Assembly: GCF_918797505.1 (NCBI RefSeq)
Contig: NC_092795.1
Location: forward strand, 35,389,131 to 35,453,130
Direction: 5' to 3'
DNA: 64,000 nt
Source: Bemisia tabaci
Lineage: Eukaryota; Arthropoda; Insecta; Hemiptera; Aleyrodidae
Shown here in pieces: positions 45,955 through 56,309 of this stretch; the first letter of the stretch is position 1; each line of letters starts with the position of its first letter. The notes beneath the pieces are model-generated. The model had not been told where the DNA came from, made no database searches, and was given only the letters and a program-made list of their open reading frames with translations. Made by a program: the position numbers and the translations under genes.

Positions 45955-46000
45955 CACGTTTTGTACGCATCAGTTTTTATCGAATTTAAAGCTCATAATC
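45955..46000. repeat. 46-48 bp direct repeat, right copy
   Basis: CACGTTTTGTACGCATCAGT onward, differing from the left copy by about two substitutions and two single-base length changes. Confidence 0.9.
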
Positions 46001-46969
46001 CAATAAGATGCTTCCATAGTTTAATCATTGATAAAAGCCTCTTCTATGGAGATGTTTTTTTCCAAAAAAAAAAAAGAAAGAAAATAGAATAGTCCACTGA
46101 ATAGAGCAACCGAGCGGAAAAGACGCTCGATGGACGCGTCTTGTCTTGAGTCTTGACGTGATTTGATAACCGCGCTGCACCGCAGCGTCTGTGCCGCGCC
46201 GCCTCGCGGTTTGACCTTGGCGGATTTCTTTTGGCGTCACCTCGTTTTTCCCACCTTTCTCGGCCCGAGCCCGAGTCTGAGCCCCGAATACGGTGCACCT
46301 AGTCCTCCGCGCATCCGAACCCCCACCCCCTTCTTCCACAAAGTGCCTCGGAACGATTTTGATTTTGACCGAGAACCGTGACCGAACCTCCCATCTTTGG
46401 GCCTCCTGCAAGCCTTGTCTTCGGACTTCCAGAGAAATGGTTACATTTTCGCAAGCGTTTAAATCAGAGAGTTGTATCTCCGTTGCAGCCTGGCCACGAA
46501 ATATAAAGCCGATGCTCTGTGAGCCACTGTTGCATTGGGAGAAAAGTGCGTTTAATAAAGCTCATTGGCCAAAAAACGCTCAGTATACGTGTTGTGCCAG
46601 CCAAAACAGGTAAAAATGCATTTTTCCTGAATTTAAAAGTGTTAAGTGAGCTTTTCCAACCGGTGAGACGGTATGTTTCAGAAAATTGGTTTCCCTGGAA
46701 GAAGCTGGGTGTTAGAAAAACAAATTTTCCTGTAAAACGTTTGGTATTCGTGACATACATTTTTGCAAGAGCGGATGTAATGCAGGCGGCTTCTCTGCAT
46801 TTAAAAGCATATCTACTTTGCATGTACGGTTCTGTCTCTACGGATCAAAAGTAAGAGGATTGGATTCGATGTTTTTCAAAAATAGATTGATGCAACGCAG
46901 TAAAGTGCAAAGTGTAAAGAGTGTTTCTGTAGGCAGGTAAAAGTTTCAGCATAGATGCATTACCCCCTC

Positions 46970-47147
46970 CCCATACCCTGCTCACTTTTCTACCTCGCGT
47001 TTAAGTCTCCAGAAAATATCTTCACTTTAAAAGTGCCAAAATAGGAGGCAGTAAACAATTCCTGGGGAGGCCAAGGGAAGAGGGAGGGGGTCAAATATTG
47101 CACCATGTTTTATACTTTTCCCGCGCCTCACTCATTTTACTATTACG
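46970..47147. repeat. Dispersed repeat, copy 2 (CCCTGCTCACTTTTCTAC)
   Basis: Matches 44905-45082 in order. The copies are about 2 kb apart, so this may be a local duplication. Confidence 0.55.
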
Positions 47148-47149
47148 CA

Positions 47150-47640
47150 TTAGAATCCCCGAGGGATGGACCCATCATCTCGACGAGAACAAAATAGAAA
47201 GGATCGGACCCCGTTCGCGGCGAGACGCGCCTCGGCAAAAAAAAATTGCAATTTTCGCAAGAGCCAAGTCACGAGCGCGGCGTCGGCGCGCGCGGAGCGG
47301 TGAACGCAAAAGCTCGAGCACGGATGGACCAGGCGACGAGGCGCCGGGCCCAATCAAAGGTCATCGCGGTGCGTAGCGATTCGATTCGCGGAGTCCGGCC
47401 TTGGCCGAACGCAGACTTGGGAAGCGGCGAGCGGCCGGATTCTCAAACGGGCAGCATCATCCATCATGAATAAAGATGTCTGTTGTAATCCGCCGATTCG
47501 GGTTCCAGGTGATTGACGTCGTAGCTGTCTCCGCGATAAAGCGCGATGCATTGCCCGGGCCGTCGTCATCTCGATGATTGAAAACGGTGTCGATCGGGTC
47601 GCGATTCGCGGACCACACGGCGCGAACTCTCACTTCTAGC
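47150..47640. other. GC-rich island, no recognised gene
   Basis: A roughly 490-base unique GC-rich block rich in CG dinucleotides. Five overlapping ORFs on both strands carry no motif or consistent frame bias. A CpG-rich promoter, enhancer or unknown exon is possible. Confidence 0.25.
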
Positions 47641-47737
47641 AAGTGCTAGTGGATCAGCAATGGATGGATTAATAACGAAAGAACGATACCATACGAGGGA
47701 GGAATGTCAATGGAGAAGTTGCATGTGTGAGATATTT

Positions 47738-48176
47738 GCGATTTGACTGTTGATTTTTATGTAAAAGTTCGCGAGAAACACGATGGTCCCGCTGGTTTTC
47801 TCTCAAATCAACTCCCAAGCTCAAAAAAAGCTCTCAACTTGAGGCCAAAAATGGAGGGGATATCCCACGCTATCCTGAGAGTCCACGTCTACATCAAGAC
47901 GGACTCTCCATGCAAAGTAGGGAGCAAATACATTAGCAAAGATGCCGTGTTTTCAGTTTTTGAGTCCCCAAATAAAGTGACAGCCCTGTCAGTGTATTTG
48001 CTCCCTATCTTTACATGGAGAGTTTGTTTTGATACAGAGGTAGACTCTCAGGGTAGGGTAGGATGTTCCCTCCATTTTGGCCTCACTTTGAGAGCTTTTT
48101 TGAGCTTGGGAGTTGATTTCAGAGAAAACCAGTGGCACCATCGTGTTTCTCGCGAACTTTTACATAAGAATCAACA
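47738..48176. mobile_element. Foldback element with about 200 bp arms, copy 2
   Basis: Matches 15799-16223 including both arms. The 146-codon ORF spanning it is an accident: the sequence is palindromic and the frame is not kept in copy 1. Confidence 0.85.
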
Positions 48177-48878
48177 AAAATAGGCTTGGTAGGTCTTTGG
48201 AACGAGCTGTGACAAAAAGTGAACAATTTGTCATAACAAGCAGGTTACTAGAAAGATTGGGAATTAATTAGATTGAGATACTCCAAAACTTATAAACTAA
48301 AAAAATTATCATATCGTTACTACTCTGATGTGTAGAATTGTAGGAAATTAGACTATCTTGATCCTTAATGCTATTCGATTTCTGAACAACAGAGTATCTC
48401 ATCTTCTTGTAAAAGATTTACTCTTTTTTACACCTTCTTCTGAGTAAAAGTAGCACACCTGTGCCCGGAAACTCAGAGGATAATTTCATAATTTTCAGTT
48501 AGAAACATTTAAGCATTGCGACAGGCGCGTCAAGTCAAATGTCACATACAAGCGGTGCGCGCATGCCCACCTGGAGCTACCATTATTGATCACGACGGTG
48601 CGGTGCAGCGCCTTGGTTCAGCTCCAGTTTATTCGTTCGTGATTGGCGTGGGAGCTTTCTTCGAGCACTTCGTGATGTCACATGTCGCCCAGTCCATAGA
48701 TATTACTAAGGATGGTTGATGCTTGTGAACTGCCAAGCATACAGGTAGTTTGCACCTGAGCACATCCATGCGTTCGGACGGATGTACGAAACTTGAGGCT
48801 TAGTGGGAACATTTTTGGATTCAGGAATGTTCCGAGGGTGTGCAAAATTCTTTGACGGCGTTACGCAGCATTACAGAT

Positions 48879-49131
48879 CTGCCGTGCTAAGGAAGAACGC
48901 CGTATGAAGATTCGAGAGTTGCCTAATTTCCTTCCATAAAGCATGTATTTCTGACAACAGTCATGCATATTTTTCCTTGAAATTTTCAGGTATTTTAGAT
49001 TGAATTGCGTGGAAAATTGTCTGACAATTTTGGAGAAAAATAGTCACAATTTTCCTAGTAAATGCGGTTTTTATCGAAGGAAACTTGGCAACGTCTGAAG
49101 GCTCATACGGCGCTCTTCCTTAGCTCGGCAG
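48879..49131. mobile_element. 4-bp-TSD MITE family, copy 4
   Basis: Ends CTGCCGTGCTAAGGAAGAAC / CTTCCTTAGCTCGGCAG, flanked by AGAT on both sides. Confidence 0.8.
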
Positions 49132-49600
49132 AGATGGAAGCGTAGGGATCTTGAGTGATTATTCCCGGGTTATAACAAGTTTTTTTGTCTGATGTCTCCA
49201 AAGGTTTTAAGTAATAAATTGAAGTAAGAGAGAAAAATCTCAGGAGAGAACTAGCATCTAGTCGTTAGGTTGTTCAGCGACTAAAATATTTTTACTATGT
49301 TATTTGTGATGATAGAATCAAGTTTTTGGAAAATCCATCGCGATTTATTTATTTTAATTTTTTTTTAGATCTGAGGTCGCGTGTCGTCATTCTTGTGGGT
49401 GGTCCGACACTATGGCCCTGAATATTAAACATCACAAAAATTTTGTTTCGCGGTTGATCTAAATGACCGAGAAAAGTATGTTGTGAACCTATGAAATTAT
49501 TTTTTTAATTGTTTGGGCTCATTTTTGACTTGCGTTGAAAGAGGCAGGAAGGCCTTTCATGTTTGAAAATTTTTCCCTTGTCCTACTATATCATGCTACA

Positions 49601-49796
49601 CACCGAAAAAAAGTTAAGTTAACATTCTGGATGTAAAAAAAGTGTGCGAAAACTCACAAAATGCTGAATTACTCGCCATGGCAGTTACTTTTACATCTTG
49701 GCATTGCTAAAGTAACTGTCTAAATCAGCGTTTTGTGATTCTCGCACACTCTTTTTACAACCAGAATGTTAAATCAAATTCACTTTTTTTTCGGTG
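49601..49796. mobile_element. CACCGAAAAAAAG MITE
   Basis: Inverted ends CACCGAAAAAAAGTTAAG / TTTTTTTTCGGTG. AACATTCTGG and GTGTGCGAAAACTCACAAAA are mirrored in the right arm. CA flanks both sides. The termini resemble the CACTGG and CACTGAG families. Confidence 0.8.
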
Positions 49797-49880
49797 CAGT
49801 CTATGGATTTTTTATTTATTTAATTGAAATATCCTCAAATCGCTAGTACTACCCATAACTTCGGATATTCGTTACTCCCT

Positions 49881-50108
49881 CACTGGAAAAAAAGAAACAC
49901 ATTGGATCTAGAGTCCAGACTCTTAAAAACATCGACAAGAAAATATACTCTTGATTCAAACAGATTTAAGCTTAAATCAAGAACCACGCCTCTTAATTTA
50001 GCGGAATTCCTTTTGATTTAAGCTTAAATCTGCTTGAATCAAGAGTCCTTTTTCTTGTCAATGTTTTAAGGAGTCTGGACTCTAGATCCAATGTGTTTTT
50101 TTCCAGTG
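49881..50108. mobile_element. CACTGG MITE family, copy 5
   Basis: Full palindrome; CT flanks both sides. Confidence 0.9.
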
Positions 50109-50339
50109 CTTGAAAAGAGGAAACTTGGTCTAGACGACACTTCACTCCTTAATTCCTCTAAACTTCTAAACTTGGACGGCCAAAAATTTTAAAATACAAT
50201 ACATTTTGGGGAGATATACATAACAAATCCAAAGATTTTGAAATGTGCGTCCACATGAATAAAAATCCGAACGTGGGTGCTTTTGAGGGGTTTTCTCAAT
50301 TGACAAAGCTCCAACTAGTATTACGAAAGAGTGAACAGG

Positions 50340-50610
50340 TCTAGTTTCACCACCGAAACTGCCTTTCGTCAGGCTGCGTTAAATCTTCGGTGCGACACAC
50401 GGTTGTGACAGTCGACTCACGAGGTGAATGAATAGGCATGAATGTGAGGATCGATGATTGAGTGTCACCGTGTGCGACTCGCTGCACTCCTAAAAGGGCC
50501 ACCCTCGCCCACGCAAAACTTTCTCGCGGCCAATTAGGCCACTTTCGCACACTTCCGCAAGTGGCCGAGTCGTAAATTTGTCCGCGATAATGGAGCTGAA
50601 AGGCGCTCGG
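50340..50610. other. Moderately GC-rich unique block
   Basis: Contains CCGCGATAATGGAG, shared with the block at 16260-16640. No coding frame is supported. Candidate regulatory DNA by composition only. Confidence 0.2.
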
Positions 50611-51051
50611 CTGAAAGGACTTGCATGTTCGATGATATTCAATTGGTATTTTTGCGCCGGCGTGGAAATGTCGTTTCCAGTGAACTTTCCAATTTGCCAA
50701 AGTTTGCATAAGTGCACCGTGCGTTATAAGATAAGTTCATACTGAACTCTTTCTTACAGTGGCGTCCTTTGGTGGGGGCAGGGCGGGGGAGGGGGGGTAA
50801 TTGCCCCTGCGTTTCAAAAGGCCTAGCTACACGAGGAAAGTTGATCGAATTGCTGAAAACTTGAGTTTTTTTCTTCACATATGCATCATGTAAGGGGTCG
50901 TTCCAAGGTTTTGGTGAAATGACGTTACTGGCTGTCTTAGGTAGTCGGAATATTGATCGAATAAGGGGAATTAGATTGAGTGATGCGGTAATATTATCTT
51001 CTAGATATTATTACACTTCGAGGAAAAACTCTTGGTCCTTTGGACAAAAAA

Positions 51052-51276
51052 CACTGGAAATAAACACATTGGATCTAGAGTCCAGACTCTTGAAAACATT
51101 GACAAGGAAAAATACTCTTGATTCAATCAGATTTTTGCTCAAATCAAAAGGAAATCCGCTAAAATTAAGAGGCTCGGTTCTTGATTTGAGCAAAAATCCG
51201 ATTGAATCAAGGGCATTTTTCTTGTCGATGTTTTTAAGAGTCTGGACTCAAGATCCAATGTGTTTTTTTTCCAGTG
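51052..51276. mobile_element. CACTGG MITE family, copy 6
   Basis: Full palindrome; AA flanks both sides. Confidence 0.9.
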
Positions 51277-51299
51277 AAACACACGCGGACTATACAATG

Positions 51300-54000
51300 G
51301 AGACATTCATACTAAAAAGAAATATGTGAAGTTGAGTTCAATCAAAAAGAATTATGTGCATAGGGTTTGGGTGTTTCATAATTCCTTTTGATTTTATACT
51401 TACTTACATACGTACATAGTTCTTTCTAGAGTGATTCATACATAGAGTGCCATCACAAGAGCACTTAATGATGTGACGAAGCTCATGAATGAACTTTTTT
51501 GTAGCCGTGAAGTGAAATTCCTGCGCCCACCTTCACAAATTTTAGTTTTATTATTCACCGGTGCCCACTGTCCGAGCTTGTGCATGCGTTTCGCTTTCGG
51601 AGGCGGAAGGAAAGTCGCATTGAAAGACAAACGGATAGACGCAGAGACAGAAACCACCGGGAGACAATTTTGGACCCCCTTCAACACACGCGTGATCGGC
51701 CAGCGGCATTCGCGGCGATGCCTGATTTCGTACATAAATGAGGATTTTCGAAACCCGAAGAAAATATTTTGGCATATTCGAGTAGAGTTTAAGCCGATAA
51801 CGGAATAAAAAGGCATAGGTATATATTAAGACTTGAACGCGTGACCTCAATGACTTTACTTGGCGAGGTGAAAAATCGAACACAACAACACAGGTTTTTT
51901 CATCAAAATTTCGCGCAAAACACGTTTGTCACAGCACAAACCTATAAAAATATTTCAAAAATTAAAATTAGACGATCTTTGTGTATATTGAGAGCTATAA
52001 ATTCAAACCACCCGCACGCGAAAAAAAACAACAAAGTAGATGTATAGGCCAAACCAGGCATTGAAATCAACCAATAGTTTATAGTTACAGTTTTAGGCAA
52101 AGACAGAGTTACTGGCTTTAGATACACACATGTAATTTCTCTTTCTATATAAAGTATCTTTGCCTAGAGATAGGGACTGGAGACAAAATCAAAACGGCAC
52201 TTTTGAACCCCAAAAAATGATGGTCTAAAATATTATATATTGTCAGGCTCAAAATCCAAATTCATTACTCAAAATTCGAAAGTTCAAATTTTAGCAAAGC
52301 ACGTGGAAGCATTCGTTATTCTTCGTAAATTCACCTGCTATAGTTCTAACATAGGTGATGAGCATAAATGTTATTTTCTTCGAAGTAGATGTGCAAGACT
52401 GTTACAACTCGATTGATTATTTAGTTAATTATTTCTCAGAATGTAGCATTTCATTAAAATTAAGTCTAGAAACCTTTTGACCATTATAAATGCGTACTTT
52501 TCATTTCACGCCATGTGTACGTAATTCGTTGGTTGTAATTAAAGGACGATCTCATAAAGCTACATTGACTCACCCCACCATTAGCACCTTTTAAAAATTA
52601 CGGCGATGAAGATTCCAAAAATAAGGCAACTTCGATCTTCTGCTGATGTCTCTTACTTTAGTTAAGTAAGAGGGTATTTTATATCACTCCTAAAATCAAC
52701 GATTTTATTTAAACCAGGAAATGGATTCTTATAATATTCAAAGTAACCGTTTTTTCAACTTAAGTCGCACAGCTGGCAGCGCGGGGTGACGACCGACGGG
52801 CCATCGGAGTGAGTCAATTATATTTTCTACTCACGACGAAATCATTATTCTAGGAGTAGCCGATCATTCACAGTCAGAGTCACTCATTAGATTCACTCGT
52901 CATTCAATGCTCGCTTGCGCACTAGAGAGGGTCCGGCTTCTAGCGTCTGCTTGCGGAGAGATTATCTAATCGTTAACGTACGCATTCAAAGATGAGGCTC
53001 GTTGACAAAAAAAAACGATAGTACATAAGCGGATTAGTTTTTGACTAATGGATGGGAAAAAATGTGTCTCTTTTGACGGAAGTCCGGATCGTCGAGAGAA
53101 TATCATGCATGCCGTAAACTTGCGGACAAAGTACTACAGTACGGATCTTTCAACGATGCGAAAAGAATGGATGCATTACAATAAGGAAGGGGTCGATTCC
53201 TTTCCTTAAGCTGAGAGGGTGGGGTGTGTCAAAGGAGAGGCTTATTTGGTAGAGATCGTTATTAGTATTTTTATTTTTCCATACAATTATTATCTTGTCG
53301 TTTACGCTAGTTACGACAGGGAGACTTTTAATGCGAGAATCTATGACATTTTGGGATGTACTATTTCTTAGGACTCTGTTGATGATAAATGCAGATACAT
53401 AAGAGAAAGCATGACCGTAAGAAATAAATTAGAATATTTTTATGAGTCACTTTACCTTAAAATGCCAGGCAAGTCTTAAATATTTAGTTTATCAACACTT
53501 ATTTGTTCAAAAATGAGGTATATTCGATCAAAACTCATACCTGGAACACACAAAAGAAAAACACAGATTAGTACTCAAAGAGACTCAATTAAGATCCTTC
53601 TACGTAGGTAAGGCTTAAATTCAAAATTTAAAAACTGGGATTTGGGGTGGCTAGACTCTACCCAATTTTGTTGGTCCAATGTTTTTATGGTCCACTTTTA
53701 AGTTTGTCCAATAGCTTTTTTGTGCAATGTTTATTGAACCAATAGTTTACTTAGTCCAGTTTCCAGTTACAAGCAATGATACATGTTGAGATTTTTCCAA
53801 ATAATGAAAAACCCTTGGATGCCAAAGCCGGTTCAAACCGATCCAAGGATCGTTGAAAACGTGGGTCATTTTATGGGGCTGGTACATCCGATTCCGAGCT
53901 TTGGATGTAGGTCTACAAATACAACTTAAAAAGAGATTAAGACATCAAATTGAAGAAAAAAGAAAAAATATAAAATCAACACAGCCGAAGTCAGGAGATA
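51300..54000. other. No gene recognised
   Basis: AT-rich DNA with short motif-free ORFs. A somewhat GC-richer patch at 52770-52960 contains GGA|GTGAGT, a good plus-strand donor, but no associated coding frame. Confidence 0.45.
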
Positions 54001-54285
54001 CGTTTTTGGGTCTGGTTGTTTCTTTTTTCAACTTTTCTGTCGAACCCGAGTGGCAGTTCATTAGCAGCCTAAAGCGGAGCATCGATAGCTCACGCCTCAC
54101 GCCATAGCGCCTTCAATTGTGCAGATACACCAGGGACGTCCATCAAGCACGAATAGTTGTATCCCTGCGGCGCGTCATCAACACGCGACCTTTCCCTTGG
54201 TCTATTTCAATGTTTTGTTGGTCCTTCATAATAGTGTGTTGCCTTTTATAATAGTGTTTCAAAGACTACGTTAGCAAAACAGCCC
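54001..54285. repeat. Tandem duplication, unit 1
   Basis: Aligns with 54301-54555 over its length. Shared words are GCGCCTTCAATT, GCAGATACA, CATCAAGCACGAATAGTTG (CATCGAGCAC in unit 2) and ACGTTAGCAAAACAGCCC (ACGTGAGCAACACAGCC). Identity is roughly 70% by eye. Confidence 0.75.
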
Positions 54286-54300
54286 ACGATAGGAGAGATG

Positions 54301-54555
54301 TAATCGGGTTTTTTTTTTTGTCTTTTCTCTCGAATCCAAGCGACTCTTCACTGACAGCATAGAGCGAGGCATTGAGAGTTCACGCATCGCGCCTTCAATT
54401 TTGCAGATACAACACGGACATCCATCGAGCACGAATAGTTGCATCTCTGCTCCGTCATTAAAATGAGTACTTTCTCTTACTCTTTTTCCATGTTGTGTTG
54501 CCTCCGTTTGTCTTGTTTATAGCGGTGTTTAAAGGGCTACGTGAGCAACACAGCC
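54301..54555. repeat. Tandem duplication, unit 2
   Basis: Second, slightly shorter unit of the direct duplication, with a period near 280-300 bases. Confidence 0.75.
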
Positions 54556-54836
54556 AGAGTTTAACTTGGATTAAAGCTTCGAATTAAAACAATCGGAAAA
54601 AAACATCTTCAAATCGTGCGCTACCGTGCAAATTGAAGCGCTAGGTGTAGAAAGAGCATTTCATGAGCTCTGCTAACGTTCCATCCATTATAATTGAAGC
54701 AAATGAATGGAATTCGTTGAAACTCTCACTGAATTTTCTTCATAACTTTATATTGCTAAAAACGAAAAATTCAAGAAAATTCACCCAATATTTTCCTCCC
54801 CAGAACATCGCATTCGAGAAATTCCCTTTCTGCACC

Positions 54837-54986
54837 AAGTGGCGTGGCGTGCAGTGCGATCTATCGATATTTCCCCATTTGAAGCTGTGGTAAATAATCG
54901 ATTAATGTGTTCTCTGCGAACACCCTGTTTATCATAGGTTTGAATGACCGATCAATCGATACATCGCAAAGCACGCCACCCCACTG
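54837..54986. mobile_element. hAT-like MITE, copy 3
   Basis: AGTGGCGTGGCGTGCAGTGC at left and CAAAGCACGCCACCCCACTG at right. TGCACCA occurs just outside both ends, consistent with a 7-8 base hAT target duplication. Confidence 0.75.
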
Positions 54987-55022
54987 ATTTGCACCAGGGA
55001 CTTTAGAGAGGCAAACGAGTAG

Positions 55023-55352
55023 GTTGATGCAATTTCAATATCATTACAAGCATTTTGGAACGCACGAGTCCTGAAACCGCTCGAATACCATAATTTCAGA
55101 GGTATCCGACACTATTATCACAGTATCAAGGGTGCTGTAAAGAAAAACGCCGGTCCTCGTCGACAGGCTCGACGCTTTGGCGAATTAATTCGACGAAATG
55201 GTGATCAGGTGGAGACACGAAGTCATCATTACTTGCGCGGTGCGACTTATAAGCCGGATAATCCGGGCGGACACGGACACGCTTTGTTTTTGCGGGCTTC
55301 TGGTCGCGTGCTAGGCTTGCGCCTGGCCACCGCTCCGTCCTACATTATGTAA
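55023..55352 (+). CDS. Unrecognised GC-rich ORF fragment A (110 codons, no ATG start)
   Basis: Open from just after a TAG at 55020 to a TAA at 55350-55352. The only Met is the last residue, so this is the C-terminal part of something longer or a spliced exon (an AG acceptor, AATTTCAG, precedes 55101). Residues about 28-60 are strongly basic (KKNAGPRRQARRFGELIRR), followed by a Gly/His-rich segment (NPGGHGHALFLRASGR). Codon choice and GC content are unlike the AT-rich flanks. The family was not recognised. Candidate explanations are an integrated virus fragment, horizontally acquired DNA, a rare transposon or a host exon. It begins 37 bases after a hAT-like MITE. Confidence 0.4.
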   Translation, partial: VDAISISLQAFWNARVLKPLEYHNFRGIRHYYHSIKGAVKKNAGPRRQARRFGELIRRNGDQVETRSHHYLRGATYKPDNPGGHGHALFLRASGRVLGLRLATAPSYIM

Positions 55353-55371
55353 ACGAGACTCCGAGTCCAAG

Positions 55372-55461
55372 ATGTCCAAGCGTTTTTATGAGTCAACCGA
55401 ATGGATTTTCGGGATGCAGATTACGACACCGGACCCTATTGCCGAGCCAGACGCTTTTTCC
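55372..55461 (+). CDS. Unrecognised ORF B, truncated by assembly gap
   Basis: An ATG 19 bases after the stop of ORF A opens a frame reading MSKRFYESTEW and onward for 30 codons until the N run at 55462. It is in a different frame from ORF A, with similar base composition. The tight two-ORF spacing is more like a viral or bacterial polycistron than insect nuclear genes. The product is not identifiable from 30 residues. Apparent extensions through the N run are meaningless. Confidence 0.3.
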
Positions 55462-55961
55462 NNNNNNNNNNNNNNNNNNNNNNNNNNNNNNNNNNNNNNN
55501 NNNNNNNNNNNNNNNNNNNNNNNNNNNNNNNNNNNNNNNNNNNNNNNNNNNNNNNNNNNNNNNNNNNNNNNNNNNNNNNNNNNNNNNNNNNNNNNNNNNN
55601 NNNNNNNNNNNNNNNNNNNNNNNNNNNNNNNNNNNNNNNNNNNNNNNNNNNNNNNNNNNNNNNNNNNNNNNNNNNNNNNNNNNNNNNNNNNNNNNNNNNN
55701 NNNNNNNNNNNNNNNNNNNNNNNNNNNNNNNNNNNNNNNNNNNNNNNNNNNNNNNNNNNNNNNNNNNNNNNNNNNNNNNNNNNNNNNNNNNNNNNNNNNN
55801 NNNNNNNNNNNNNNNNNNNNNNNNNNNNNNNNNNNNNNNNNNNNNNNNNNNNNNNNNNNNNNNNNNNNNNNNNNNNNNNNNNNNNNNNNNNNNNNNNNNN
55901 NNNNNNNNNNNNNNNNNNNNNNNNNNNNNNNNNNNNNNNNNNNNNNNNNNNNNNNNNNNNN
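55462..55961. other. Assembly gap (500 N)
   Basis: Exactly 500 undetermined bases, a conventional scaffold-gap size, so the true length is unknown. Confidence 0.99.
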
Positions 55962-56051
55962 TAAATAGATTACTTAATGGGTGCTGCTATACTGATAAAA
56001 CTGTCAAATTGAAAATTTTCAAAACTTCTGTTACGCAAATCGTGGAATATT

Positions 56052-56309
56052 TGGATCGCGTTTAGTGGAAAGGAACCAAGCCACGCCAGCTATTGCCTTT
56101 AAAAGGACCCTTTATATGCAGATTCCTTTGGGAATCCGCTTAGTCGTTCACACGAATAAATGTTATGGTGCTTCGTACCATACACAAAATTCACTGAAAT
56201 TCGCACAAAAATCCACACAATTGTTTTCATGTAAAAAAATTGAATTGCCCATGCAGTAAAAGTTGGCAATAGCTGCCGTAGTTGGTTCCTTTCTGCTTAA
56301 CGCGGTCCA
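56052..56309. mobile_element. ACGCGGTCCA inverted-repeat element
   Basis: TGGATCGCGTTTAGTGGAAA and following bases pair with GGTTCCTTTCTGCTTAACG-CGGTCCA; GCCAGCTATTGCC pairs with GGCAATAGCTGCC. Relatives are at 12464-12526 and 61996-62129. Confidence 0.7.

Noticed and set aside
47743..48183. 146-codon ORF
   Set aside because: Runs through a palindromic foldback whose other copy does not keep the frame.
55372..56065. ORFs of 187-225 codons containing X residues
   Set aside because: Most of their length is the 500-N gap; only the 30 codons before the gap were kept as a feature.
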